From Dermacentor variabilis (Eukaryota; Arthropoda; Arachnida; Ixodida; Ixodidae): DNA of 64,000 bases. Under the pieces are notes generated by a model. That model was not told the DNA's origin and searched no databases. It saw only the letters and a list, made by a program, of their open reading frames with translations. The DNA is taken from assembly GCF_050947875.1 (NCBI RefSeq), contig NW_027460346.1, positions 4,220,000 to 4,283,999 on the forward strand, read 5' to 3'. Within the stretch, counting starts at the first letter, position 1. Every line of letters starts with the position of its first letter. Shown in pieces: positions 34,885 through 46,235 of the stretch. The position numbers and the translations under genes were made by a program.

Positions 34885-35970
34885 ATGCTCTCTGCTGGAA
34901 ACAGCGTATCGGCCCCAGGCCGAGGATCGTCGACCCCGTTTTTGAACGAAGATGCAAGCTACAAAGTTGTCCTCCCGCGTCTACCAACCGGTAACGATGT
35001 TTTGAATTCTATTTTCCTTCATGCGGACTTGAGTGGCAGACCATACCGTGCTCCCGACTTCCGAGACGATCTGCTTGAGGTAGTGAATACTTCAGATATT
35101 GTAGGTGTCGGACAGTATCAAATGAGCCATGTATGGATGGTTACTTGCGCTAGTAGTGCGGCAAAACAGACTCTCGTCGCCTGTGGTGAGCTCCGTGTCA
35201 AAGGGCTGAAGTGCGTGGTGATCGATCCGGAGACTAAAAACATCAAGCTTAAATTACTATGGCTTCCACCTCAGCTTGAACCACGACGCGTTGAAGAAGC
35301 GTTCCAGGCCTATGGTCAGGTGAAGTCGGTGGAGTGAGAAGCATGGAGATGCACTGGCATGGAACAGTGGGTGACAACAAACCGGGAGGTTTCCTTGGTG
35401 CTCAAGGACAATATCACCGTAACCTCAATACCGCACAGTATGTCCATTTATGGACACCAGTGCCTCGTACTTATCCCCGGTAGGCCTCCTCTGTGCCTTC
35501 GTTGTAAGCGCGTGGGACACGTTCGACGACAATGCAGAACACCGAGATGCTTACAGTGCCATCGATTTGGTCACTCAGCGGACGCCTGCGTGTCCACCTA
35601 CGCCAATAAGCTTCGTTCTGGGCAATATAGCGCAGACGAGCCACAACTGGACCACCTCATGGATTCTACAGAGGTAGTAGATGCCACCGGAGAGACTACA
35701 GGTGGCATTAGGGACGAGGACCAGGAGTCCTTGAAGCCAATGCCAACCAGTCATAACAGCTCAAGTAATACTAGCGAAGCTTCCGGCGAGGATGACTCAG
35801 TTTGCCCACCTGGCCTAGCAAGCCTTAAAGAAAAGCCCCCTGATGACAAGGAAGAAGAGGAAGAGGCGATGGACATCAGTAAGGCCAGGAAACGTCCGGC
35901 ACCATGCAACGACGAAGCAACAGAATGTGCACTACAGGCGCCCGAGAAAGTGTCTCCTAGTGCTCAGTAA
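34885..35970 (+). pseudogene. ORF1 of L1/Tx1-like LINE: zinc-knuckle nucleic-acid-binding protein, one stop
   Basis: From the ATG at 34885 the frame runs to 35970 with a single in-frame TGA at 35335-35337 (VKSVE*EAWRC). This is most simply a CGA-to-TGA change at a CpG. Residues 30-150 resemble the conserved N-terminal domain of Tx1/L1-like ORF1 proteins. Two to three CCHC knuckles follow (CLRCKRVGHVRRQC, CLQCHRFGHSADAC), then an acidic Ser/Glu-rich tail (DDKEEEEEAMD). ORF1 proteins of this kind coat the element RNA. ORF2 starts 141 bp downstream. Frames reading from 34864 would need a GTG start, so the ATG is preferred. Confidence 0.8.
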
Positions 35971-36111
35971 ACTCCCTCTCCTGGTGATAATGTGCCCCGC
36001 CGGTTATATCAGCGTAGTCAGGAAAGTGGCACAAAGAAGTCCAAAGGGAGCAAGACCACAGCTTTACCTGTGGCCAAGGGCAATGAAATACAAAAGCTTT
36101 AGGTGAGCAAA

Positions 36112-39100
36112 ATGGCTACCGCCTTCACCCTCCCCTTATGTGTAGCGACACTCAACGTACGTGGGCTGAGGAATATAAGGCGTCAGCAGCAGTTACTACA
36201 CGTGCTTAGGCAGCATGAAGTTGATGTTGGTGCAGTGCAAGAGACAAAGATATCGTCTGCTGGTGATGTCAACCTTGCGCTGCAAACTTTTCAACCTGAT
36301 TACGAGGTGTGTATTAGCCAAGCATGTGGTGCTTCCGCTGGATGCTTTTTGTTAGTCAGAAAGCAGTTAAATCATTCTTCATTGTCGCTGCGTGTTGATG
36401 GGGAAGGCCGCCTTATATGCTGTGACCTCTCTTTTCATTCCCGTAATTGGCGATTTATTTGCGTTTATGCTCCCTCAAAAGTGAGTGACAGGAAGGCTTT
36501 CTTCCTCTCACTTGCTCCGCTCCTAGATACTGACAGAGATTTGGTACTGTTGGGAGACTTCAACTGTGTTTGTCATTCCAGAGACCACTCATACCTAACT
36601 AATCTTTATGGTGCAAGTGCTGCTTTCCTACATCAGTTAACGGAAGATCACAATCTAATAGACGTGGGCGCCTACACACCATCTTGGGTGCGGTTCACGC
36701 ACTTTCAAGGCGTCTCCCATGCTCGACTCGATCGTGTGTATGTTTCGACGAGTCTCTGGTCTAACATTCACAACTACGCCGTGAAGCCTGTATTTTTCAC
36801 AGACCACTGTTTAGTAGATGTTTCATGGGGTCCCCGAAAATTCCGCAGGTTTGCTCCAAACTGGGAACTGTGGAAACTTAATACACAACTTTTGCGAGAG
36901 GAAAGTTTTGTAAACAAAGTGAAAGAATTATGGCTAGAAATATCACAATGTCAACAGCTTCCTTTGTTTGCCCGATGGGAAATGTTCAAAAATAGAGTAA
37001 AAAATGAGGCGATTGCCATTTCATGTGAGCTGTCTCAAAGGAAAAAAGCTGAAAAGCATTACCTTCATGATCTACTTCACAAGCTGCACGCTTTCGAAAG
37101 CCAGGAACCAGGGTTGTATAGCGATGAAATAAACACAGTTCGCGCACAAATACAGAAATATGAGACGGAAGTGTACAAAGGAGCGATGGTTCGTTCACGC
37201 ACAACTCGCTTCACAGAGGAACAGCCCACAAGAAGGGCTCTCGGGGATGAGAAGCGATACGCGCTTTCCAAGCAAATATTAGAAATTGAGTCTGGTGGGT
37301 CTGTATACACAGACACGTCCCAAATAATAAGCCTATTTGAAGCTCACTATAAAGATCTTTTCGCTCCAGTTAAGCCTCAGAATGGATACGAAGAAAACGC
37401 TGATCAGTTTATTTCGCTTATGCCACACTTAGAAGAAGATGATCGACTCAGCGTTGATGGGCCAATAACTCGAGAAGAAATTAATTTTGCCGTCGAAACG
37501 CTGCAGAACAAGGCGCCTGGTCCTGATGGCCTTAGTGCTGAATTTTATATAAAATTTCAGGAATTCCTGTGTCCTTTTGTGCAGCAGCTTTTCGAGGCAG
37601 CCTATCAATATGGTGAGCTTCCTCCATCTTTCTATCAGGGCCACACAACCTTAATACCAAAAAGCACTGATGATGAAACAATAAAGAGAGTAAACGGATA
37701 TAGGCCCATATCATTATGTAACGTGGATTACAAAATATTTGCAAAAATACTGACAAATAGATTGCAGACAGTCATTACTAAATTAGTAGGTGATCATCAA
37801 ACATGCGGAATTCGAGGCCGCTCTATACAGACAAATGTTCATATCGCACGTTCAGTCCTTGAGTGCATAGAGGGTAGTACGGATGAAGTAGCTCTTCTCC
37901 AGATTGACCTCGCCAAAGCCTTTGATAAGGTTCAACACGAATTTTTATTCCAACTACTGCGACATCTTCAGTTAGGGGATGTATTATACAATGGTATAAC
38001 ACTTTGTTATAAACACTGCACTACAAAGTTAATTGTGAACCGTACCCTCTCAGATATAATAAAAGTACAGTCATCCGTTCGTCAAGGTTGTCCGCTCTCG
38101 CCTTTACTCTTCGCCATATACTTAGAACCGCTTTGCTTAAGCGCGCTTTGCGACTCGAGCATTAAAGGATATATGTATGCAGATGAGGAAATTAAAGTGC
38201 TAGCTTATGCAGCTGACTTTGCCTTCTTTTGCGTCGATAAGCCAAGTATTACCAAGGCAATAAACGCTACCCTGCGTTTCTGTGAGACTGCAGGAGCTAC
38301 TGTAAATTTTGATAAAAGTAGAGGCTTTTGGCTAGGCATGTGGACGCTCACTCCCTCTGCATTCGCGGATATTCATTGGAATCAGTCTCCGTTGCGATAT
38401 CTTGGAGTACCTCTCGATAACTTCCGTAATAGTGGACCTCATTGGGCATCCACGGTAACCACTATCCGTCGAAAGGTGACAACCTGGCAAGGACGTGATC
38501 TCTCCATTTTTGCGAGAGCTAAGGCATGCAATACATTTCTCGCTTCTAAGCTTCTTTATGTTCTGCAGGTCTTGCACTGCTCACGTGTCCATGTCCAGGC
38601 ATTTCATAGAATATTTGCATGTTTTATTTGGCATTCATCATGGGAAGCCATGAGAAGGGACAACCTTTTTCTCCCGCTTGAAAAGGGAGGCCTGGGTCTT
38701 GTGCATTTGTTTGTGCGACAATTGGTCATGCGCTTATTTTACCTTAAAAATGTCCGTCATCCATTCCTTCTCGCAGTTAATCGAGCACGTCTTGCGTCAC
38801 ACGTCCCTTTTCTTTTTGTCACGACAAACTTTGCTCAAGAACTACCGTTATGGGGCTTCTTAAGGGAACTTGTCGACACTATTTCATTCTTAAAAGCCAG
38901 ATTCAACCTTGAATATTTGTTTACCGTTAATCGCACGTCGCTAAATGCAGCACTTATAGATAACCTTTTCCCTGAACCTCTGTACCGAAAGCCGTATCTG
39001 TCTCTATTTGGTCAAGATGTTCTTTGCCGTGTCCGTAGAATGTGCATTGCGCCAGCAGCGAAAACGTTTTTCTTTAAGCTGCACACCTCCACACTGCCAG

Positions 39101-39513
39101 TTAAAACGTGGCTTCAGGAAAAAGGACTGTATGTACCCTGGAATACAAATTGTAGGCTTTGCAATCAACCCGAGGCAATAGAACATTGCTTTATACTTTG
39201 TCGTGACGCATTTCTTTTTTGGGACATTATACAAAGAACTATCAAAAAAGACTTTCCTCTCACGTTTTATGGTATCCGGTTCCTTCCTTTCAAAAAGACA
39301 GCCAGTAATACACCATATGATTTGTTTATGTTATTAGGACTTTATTCATTATGGAGAAGTCGAATGATCGACAGACATGCCGAGCCACCTCGCTCGACAA
39401 GGTCTATCTTCCGAGAAGAGACTGCTCAAGTCCGAAGTGTAGTGGCTACATATGATCCCGTCCCTGAATGGATTTCGCGTCTGGACGCTTGTGTTTGTTT
39501 ACCAGAATTTTGA
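36112..39513 (+). CDS. ORF2 of L1/Tx1-like LINE: endonuclease-reverse transcriptase, full length
   Basis: An uninterrupted frame of about 1133 codons from ATG 36112. The apurinic-type endonuclease is at residues 1-235 (LNVRGLRNIRR, VQETKIS, LLGDFNCV, HARLDRVYVS, FTDHCLVDV). RT is at about 470-760 (NKAPGPDGLSAEFY, YRPISLCNVDYKIFAKIL, LLQIDLAKAFDKV, SVRQGCPLSPLLFAIYLEPL). A C-terminal CCHC-like knuckle is CRLCNQPEAIEHCFILC. The catalytic motif expected as YADD is YAAD (38206-38217), so the first of the paired aspartates is Ala and polymerase activity should be lost. With ORF1 and the A-tail it forms the youngest-looking LINE in the window. Confidence 0.9.
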   Translation: MATAFTLPLCVATLNVRGLRNIRRQQQLLHVLRQHEVDVGAVQETKISSAGDVNLALQTFQPDYEVCISQACGASAGCFLLVRKQLNHSSLSLRVDGEGRLICCDLSFHSRNWRFICVYAPSKVSDRKAFFLSLAPLLDTDRDLVLLGDFNCVCHSRDHSYLTNLYGASAAFLHQLTEDHNLIDVGAYTPSWVRFTHFQGVSHARLDRVYVSTSLWSNIHNYAVKPVFFTDHCLVDVSWGPRKFRRFAPNWELWKLNTQLLREESFVNKVKELWLEISQCQQLPLFARWEMFKNRVKNEAIAISCELSQRKKAEKHYLHDLLHKLHAFESQEPGLYSDEINTVRAQIQKYETEVYKGAMVRSRTTRFTEEQPTRRALGDEKRYALSKQILEIESGGSVYTDTSQIISLFEAHYKDLFAPVKPQNGYEENADQFISLMPHLEEDDRLSVDGPITREEINFAVETLQNKAPGPDGLSAEFYIKFQEFLCPFVQQLFEAAYQYGELPPSFYQGHTTLIPKSTDDETIKRVNGYRPISLCNVDYKIFAKILTNRLQTVITKLVGDHQTCGIRGRSIQTNVHIARSVLECIEGSTDEVALLQIDLAKAFDKVQHEFLFQLLRHLQLGDVLYNGITLCYKHCTTKLIVNRTLSDIIKVQSSVRQGCPLSPLLFAIYLEPLCLSALCDSSIKGYMYADEEIKVLAYAADFAFFCVDKPSITKAINATLRFCETAGATVNFDKSRGFWLGMWTLTPSAFADIHWNQSPLRYLGVPLDNFRNSGPHWASTVTTIRRKVTTWQGRDLSIFARAKACNTFLASKLLYVLQVLHCSRVHVQAFHRIFACFIWHSSWEAMRRDNLFLPLEKGGLGLVHLFVRQLVMRLFYLKNVRHPFLLAVNRARLASHVPFLFVTTNFAQELPLWGFLRELVDTISFLKARFNLEYLFTVNRTSLNAALIDNLFPEPLYRKPYLSLFGQDVLCRVRRMCIAPAAKTFFFKLHTSTLPVKTWLQEKGLYVPWNTNCRLCNQPEAIEHCFILCRDAFLFWDIIQRTIKKDFPLTFYGIRFLPFKKTASNTPYDLFMLLGLYSLWRSRMIDRHAEPPRSTRSIFREETAQVRSVVATYDPVPEWISRLDACVCLPEF

Positions 39514-39617
39514 ACTATCATGGGACTGTATACTTTCTGTAAATTTGTTTCTCTTGTATGATCGTATGTAATGCAACTGCATCGGTTTGACAGTAACGAT
39601 AATTCCATGCAATACAG

Positions 39618-39634
39618 AAAAAAAAAAAAAAAAA
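39618..39634 (+). repeat. Poly(A) tail of the L1/Tx1-like LINE
   Basis: Seventeen A residues about 105 bp after the ORF2 stop, directly abutting a tRNA-like sequence. This marks the 3' end of the LINE. Confidence 0.9.
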
Positions 39635-39711
39635 CTGGCGTGGCGCAGCGGTAGAGTACCGGACTTGAGATCTGAAGGTCGGAGGATCGAATCCTGATAA
39701 AAGCGTTTTTT
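39635..39711 (+). ncRNA. tRNA-like sequence (SINE or tRNA relic) with pol III terminator
   Basis: CTGGCGTGGCGCAGCGGTAG matches a D-arm/A box. GGACTTGAGATCTGAAG resembles an anticodon arm (loop CTTGAGA), and GGTCGGAGGATCGAATCC is a T-arm/B box. TTTTTT follows at 39706-39711. The outer ends do not pair into an acceptor stem, so it is not a functional tRNA. It abuts the LINE A-tail, which suggests it was either the insertion target or a co-mobilised SINE head. Confidence 0.6.
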
Positions 39712-39714
39712 ACT

Positions 39715-40750
39715 GTTACTTTTTTTTTAATTTTTTATTGCACTAAAACGCTCACTGTTGCTTTCTGCGTTCAAAAAATATATGGGATGTCTAGGCACCG
39801 CGTATTTAACACGCTAGAGCTGTTTTTCGCGTCAGCGCCTCCCAGTACGCCGCGCCTGCCAACGCCCCAGCATCCAGAGCACGGCACTGGGTCCATAATC
39901 CGGCGCTGCACTAGGCTCTGGAAGCGTGTATATGGGCGGTGATCATTTATGTGCGCTCGGTAGGTGTCAAAGAAGCCAGTAGGCCGTCCACCATTGCAAG
40001 CAAACGGACCTGCATGGACGGCGCGCTGATAGGCTCGTGTTCGCCAACTAAAGTTCGCTCATGGTTCGGCTTAAGTCCCTGTATATGCTTTATAAATAAG
40101 CAAGCTTACCCAGATACTGTATGCCCACCAAATGGGGCCTAAATGCCTGCCCTCCTCCCAGCTGCGGCTTCCTTTTAGTAACAAAATCTGATCTCGAAGG
40201 CGGTGCTTTTGAAAACTGCATGCGCCTAAAGCGGATGGGAATCTTGGAGGCAATATCCACTTCGTTTCTTTTTTTTTCTTATATCCATTTCCTTAAACTT
40301 CGTATCGCAAAGTGCATATTTTTACAAATTACACACTTTTCGAACCTACCAAATTCACTAAAAGGTCTCTACCGATTCTTATTAGGAAAAGACACAAAAT
40401 TTTCTCATTTACGTTACATTTTTCAAAGAACCGCAGTGTGGCGCCACTGCTGCATTTGTTTGGTTTACAGATCACGTTGGTTGTACAAAGTGCTCGTTGC
40501 TGCAAGGCGGTAGTGGAATTATGTTTTAGAAGTGCCTAGACAAAATGTGCACCTTGTCGTGTGCATTAACCATCCCAAAACCTTCCGGACTCGTGTAACG
40601 ACATTAGTTCGCTGTGTGTTTCGTGCGATCCACTAGTGTCGACAGTGAGTGTCCTACTGCAGCGCCCGCCCGTCCGAGCTACCTTTGTTCTGCCGAGCTG
40701 CCCGCCCGCGCTCTCGTGAAAAGTCTGGTACTGGGGCTTCGAATCATAGT
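39715..40750. other. Unassigned part of Element 2 upstream of candidate gene
   Basis: Mixed composition, GC-richer around 39830-40060 and 40620-40740. The latter could be the promoter or 5' UTR of the gene starting at 40753. No repeats or domains recognised. Confidence 0.3.
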
Positions 40751-40752
40751 GT

Positions 40753-43700
40753 ATGGAAGACTTTGTTGAAGGTGGTGATTTTGCGGAGCTGGAGTTCATC
40801 GAAAGTTCTACAGTGCTTGCGCCAGAAAAACGTCGGTGCCACGGTACGTGTGAGACGAAGAAGCGTTTGCTGACTACGTCTTGAAAGGTAAGCAAGTTGG
40901 GCGCTTGCGCGCATTCTTGAGGCTTATGGTTCATGTAATCAAAGTCCTGTAACTAGCCAGAGCAGAGCGCTTTCTGGTCGCAGGTTGCCCATGTTGCTGT
41001 GTTCATTTAGCAAGCAATTAGACGAAAGCTTCGTCTGATGTTGCAGCGTACTAGTATTCTTCTGTGAAGTATATGCTACCCGCATTGATTGCTATGACTG
41101 AATAGGCGCACAATTAAGAAAACACTGAAAGTTGCTGTTTGCTCGGAAGTTTCCTGGCAAAAAATTCTTCGTTATGTCGGCGTTCCCGCAATTATAGTAC
41201 ATGTGTAATGTATACGTTGATGTGTGATGGGCTTCGCGCTTTGGCACACGATAGCTAAGTTTGACGATTGAGCAGATATAGCCTTGTATGAAGATGTTGG
41301 CACGTATGCAGTTGGGTTTGAAGGTCTGCGTCGCGAGAACCTGCCTGTATCGTTCATGTTCTTGAGTGTCTTCGCGAATTTGTCTGTGAACCGGAGCAGA
41401 TATCGGCCGATAGTACAATGACAAGGTTTCTTTTTAATCGAGACATTTCAGTGAGACGCTGGCCTTCTTTATATATAAATAACTGGATGTCCGCTCTTGG
41501 TAATCGTAGGTTAGGGCTAGTGCATAATAAAGTAAGGATCGACTGCGATTTTGTAGCGATGCTTACCGCTCGATTCTATGCCACTCTTGTCGCCACTGCT
41601 AACGGCCGGCTAACAAGGACCGAGGCGTCGATCGGTCAGACCACTAGCGGATAGCGAAAACAATAGCATCGCTACGAAATCGCGGCCTAGCTTTCAGAAT
41701 GCTTCTCATGTGCTCAATATTTTTTTTCTTAATCCAATGCTCTGTGTTTTACTATATATTCGAGTTTTGTTGATGATCGTCCTAGTTGTCCGTTGTTGCT
41801 GCTGATTTCGTTCCTTCCTGAAATTTCTCTTGTTACAAAATAGCAGTGTAAACCTCCTGAGATATAATGAAAAGAAATTTGTACAACCAGACATAGATTG
41901 ATGCAGCTGGCTATGTGAGGCACTCATTGCAATTCCACATGACACTGGTAAATCACAAATTTCCTCCTTCACAGTACAATAAACAATCATTTCTTACTGT
42001 TGAAGGCTATGCAGATTTTGGAGGCATCCCTACACCCCGCAGGAACCTGCTGCACTGCTGAAAGCTGGGAAGCACAACGCTAAAGTACCTGATCTGCATG
42101 CTTTCACAAAGGTGCGTACAAAACTGTCGCTACCTTGTGAGTTGTAGGATACGTTTGTGCAGTATGCAATCATTTTACTGTATGTGCCATTTTCGGGATT
42201 TCTAGTGGCAGATCACTTGAATTTTATCTTTTGGTAATCTGGAATGCCCTCAGTTTAATCAACTTACCAAAGTAGCCTCCTCTGAGTTGCATATAATTGG
42301 GGGGGGGGGCTTAAGTAATTATGCATGATATACTCCATACAGGCTCTATAACTATCTAGCCAAATTGCCTTTATAAGAACGTGGTTGAGATGCATGAGGT
42401 GTCCAGACGTGTATAATTTTTATCTTTTCATTATGCAGTCTTATGGAGTTAAATTCTCACACTATTGCCTGTGTGCCTATATTCTTCCCTCCAATCGGTC
42501 ACACTTATGTATTGCATGGCATACTTCACCTCCTAAATACATTTGCATAAAATAATGTTTTCTGGCTTTATTATGTAGCTGCTGAATTCCTAGTCAGTAT
42601 GAGTGTTCAATTCCTCAAACTTATAACAAATCATTAACCTTTTGCTGTTAGAAGCTCACAATGAGCCTCAAGTGCAGGTTCGTTTCAGGCTTGAAGCTGG
42701 TCTCCTTTATACATTACAGAAATTTGAGTTGGTAACATGCTATAGGAAACTGCTGAATCATATAACAACCAGCCCAGTGCAGTAGTTGCGAACCATACCA
42801 TGACAGCACAGCTTAATGCTGACAATTCACTGTTACATTGCCATAATTTTTCTCAATTTCTTTTCCCTTTTTCAGTTGGCATGGGCTAAAGCTTGTTCTG
42901 TGCAATTACTTATGTGTAATGCGAAGAACTGATTTTACTTTCCCTCGTATTTACCAAGATGTCGCAAGAAGGCTTGCTTTAAGCTCAAGCTGCCCTGCAC
43001 TTAATTTGTGAACTATTCACTTTTTGTTATAGTGCAATTATTTGTTGCACTTCTTATCAAATTGAGGTTTCATACTGCGAATAATGCACTCTAGAGCACC
43101 AAGAAGAATGTGTTCTGCTACGCACATACATGGTTTAGGCAAAAAGTGCCTTAACGCTTTCGCCAAAAGTTCTATCATTGAGAGTTTGATGGAAGCTTGT
43201 CTGGTCGCGATGGAACATGACAAAGAATGACATAGACTAATCAAATAAAACTTTAAAAGCTAGACAGTTTGGCGTCTATTCGAAAGCCTTATTCTCAATG
43301 GGGCACAAAGTAGAAGTGCCTACTTAGTAGGTTTTAGCATGTGACGCATCCATCGCGCATAACACGGAGAGGGTTCCTTCGTTTTGATAAGTGTGTGTCC
43401 TGTTGATTGTATCTCTAGGGAACCCACAGGTACAGGTGTGGCTTCCAGTTTCTTTCCTGGCCAATTGCACTAGAGTTCATGCAGTCATTGTTGTGCTTAA
43501 TAATTGCTGCATGCTCTGGCAAAGCATTCGATGCCACGAGTTGCCATTTCCTTCAAGCAAAGTGCTCTTCAGTTGCATGTCTGCCAAAGTTCAATCTAGC
43601 CGAGAAAATAGAAATTTACATGCACATTATACTTTTGAGTATAGGGCAAGTAATTGTGGAACCTTGCTGTAAATGTAAATATAGATTTCTTTCATTATGC

Positions 43701-45600
43701 ATTCTGTGTAATTAATTTTTTCAATCTACAAGCTAGAAGATATAGAATTTGGCAATTACTGTTCTTGAAATTTGATCATAACTCTATTCAATATGGAGAA
43801 TTTCTTCTAAATACTTGTTCAGCAGTAATCTGTCAAAGAGAACGTAGCATACTCTTTGTAAGACACTATGGTTATGGACATTCATGAGCTGATAAGTATG
43901 CAAGGATGGGTTTCTTGGCTCATGTTGGTTTTACGAGCTTAGAGGCAAAAAACTCATTCTTGCATACTCACCTCATTCAAAGCTAGTGAAGCGAGGTATT
44001 TTCAACTTGGGCTTCAAAAACTACTTCAATTCCATTACATTGATTGCAGGAGCAGTTAATTCTGCTTCTATAAAAAAAATGAGCTACTTCATTTCTGAAC
44101 TAAGCAGCAAGACTTTCAGAAGCTCCTAGCCCACCTCACAAAACAGACACTAAATGAAACATTAAGACATCTTAGTCATATAAGTTATTCCTTCAAAACT
44201 CCTTTCTTCATTTATTTGGTAGCAAAGCTTTGGTTAAAGAAAATGAAACCAAACACACACATGCAAGTTTGGCTGTTGCCAACCACCTGAGTGTGAACTA
44301 GCTAGTCTGCACGAGCCTAGAATATTTGTGACGTGATTGTAAGATGCTGCACATGCAGACAGTACACTGATATGTGGATAAAACGCTGTTGGCACTTACC
44401 AGTGCAATGCAATATGTTGTTGCAGAGATCTTGTATAGTCCTGAATGATGTTCACTTAGTCAAGTTCAATACCATTATTTCAAAGGCTGTAAGATAGTTT
44501 CAGCCTGACACTCCATCTGGCATACCCTTCCGACACCTTGCTCATCAAAGCCACTAGCATGGTGAGCTGCCATTGATGTTGATGCTATAAGGACCAACGT
44601 GCAATCTGCTGCAGCAATGCATGATAGGGAGAGCAGAATACGTACGAACAAATGGGCTGGAGCCAGGAGCAGTTCTTATTTTAATGTGTGTGGCTGAAAG
44701 AGTTCAAGTGCCCCAAATGAAAAACTGGCTAATTAGGACGAAAGATGGGTTGGTGGCAAAGCTTACATAATTGCTGGAATTCGCTGCTGAGGTGACATAA
44801 AATAAAGTCGAAACTTGAAACACTTCACTTCTGAAGAGTGAAATGGGGTAGCAATTGTTGCAAGTTTTACGTGAGCTGGAAAGTCTAGATGCAGCAATAT
44901 GCCGAATGAAGCCATCACATTTCTTTTGCATCCTGACTCACTGGAAGTGTTTAAGAGACCTATAGATATAAACCACAGCTTTTGTTGCAAAGTCACCTAT
45001 GTTATTGTATCCTAGAATGACTTCCTACAATAGACCATCTAAGTAAGAAATTATCCATTCCGAATATTATAGCAAAGGAAAAACAAGTGTTTTAGTTACA
45101 AGGCATAAAAACGAGAACTAATGTTTGCTTTTCGTTTTCAGGTGGACCTTGGGTAAGAAATCCTCCTTGATGAGGCCACACTGGCACGACTGCAGCGAGA
45201 CGCAAAAACTCAGGCTAAAGATGTGCACGGGGCCTCCTGAAGGTTCTTTTCAGCCCAGAAGAGTTAGAGAGCACAAATCTCTATTTGGGCGGCATTCCAA
45301 AGCCCACAAGGATGTCGCCGAAAAAGAGGCTTTGGACCCAAGGTGTGAGAACGCCATTCTGAGTATGTGTGACAGCGCAGACAACTAAAGCATTTGCTTT
45401 AATTCGTAATTTGAAGTTAAAATCTTGTGGATCACTCCTTTGTGCCGTCCTACCCAGACACACTAACAGAGACATAAGGCTGAACTAACTCTTTACTTTT
45501 TCTCTTCCCTTAGGCTTCACAGCAAGGCACTTTGACACAGCGGAGATCAAAAACATGTCATTGATGCTTGCACATAGGTTTTGAAATGTGCTAAATAAAT
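40753..45600 (+). CDS. Candidate three-exon gene of Element 2, function unknown
   Basis: Exon 1 (40753-40887): ATG GAA GAC opens MEDFVEGGDFAELEFIESST, and the exon ends before GTAAGC. Candidate exon 2 (45142-45362) is bounded by TTTTCGTTTTCAG and GTATGT, and reads WTLGKKSSLMRPHWHDCSET onward. Candidate exon 3 (45514-45584) follows TTTTCTCTTCCCTTAG. The exon 2 frame continues across this junction into SFTARHFDTAEIKNMSLMLA and a TGA, and AATAAA follows at 45594. Problem: the exon 1 frame reaches TGA (40882-40884) 3 bp before the donor, and its phase does not fit exon 2. Either an exon is missing, the start is elsewhere, or the copy is frameshifted. Exon 1 and the intron start are homologous to Element 1. 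No domain recognised; it could encode a transposition protein or be a captured gene. Confidence 0.4.
40890..45140 (+). other. Presumed large intron of the Element 2 gene
   Basis: About 4.2 kb of AT-rich sequence without long frames. A G10 run lies near 42300. I see no nested transposon here. Unannotated internal exons are possible, because the exon 1 and exon 2 phases do not match. Confidence 0.35.
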
Positions 45601-45739
45601 GTTAGTTTTCAAAAAGATTGGAGTGTTTTGTTCATAGGCAAGTACATTTATATATACTACCCATGTTGAAGGTTACATTGGAACAGCACCACAATACCAG
45701 AGAAATTTGCTTAAATGTCACCAGCACATTTAAAGCATA

Positions 45740-46235
45740 CTAAAATAGTTGCTAGAATGTTTCTAGGGGGAGCAACAGAAAGTTGGTAGAATGTTACTAG
45801 GCCGTTTCTAGGTCGAGTTATAGAAAGTTGCTAGGATGTTTCCAGATCAAGCAACAGAAGGTTAGCAGAATGTTACTAAAAAGTTTCTAGACCGAGCAAC
45901 AGAAAGTTACTAAGATGTTTCTAGATCGAGCGACAGAAAGTTACTAAAATGTTTCTAGATCGAGAAATAGAAAGTTAGTAGAATGTTACTAAAATGTTTC
46001 TAAGTATGAAAATGGTCGATAAATACTGCTTTTAGTGTCTAAAGGATGTTCATTCATTGTCTAAAGAAAGTTTGTAAAAAGGGTTTCAATTGAATATCGG
46101 TGGCCAATAGTCGAGAGAATTTTGATATGAAGTATATAAGAACTTTGAAAACGGTCTAAAGAAATTCAATAGACTGTCGGTAGGTTCTAGTAACATTTGT
46201 CTAAAGAAAGTTTATTGAAAGTTACTAGAATTTTT
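45740..46235. repeat. Right subterminal array of Element 2
   Basis: The words AGAAAGTTACTAAAATG and TTTCTAGATCGAGCAACAG alternate at least six times between 45740 and 46010. Beyond that the words TCTAAAGAAAGTTT (several) continue to the tip at 46243. The array begins about 140 bp after the gene's AATAAA. Confidence 0.85.

Noticed and set aside
39635..39705. Functional tRNA gene
   Set aside because: A and B boxes are present, but the ends do not form an acceptor stem and the T-stem is weak.
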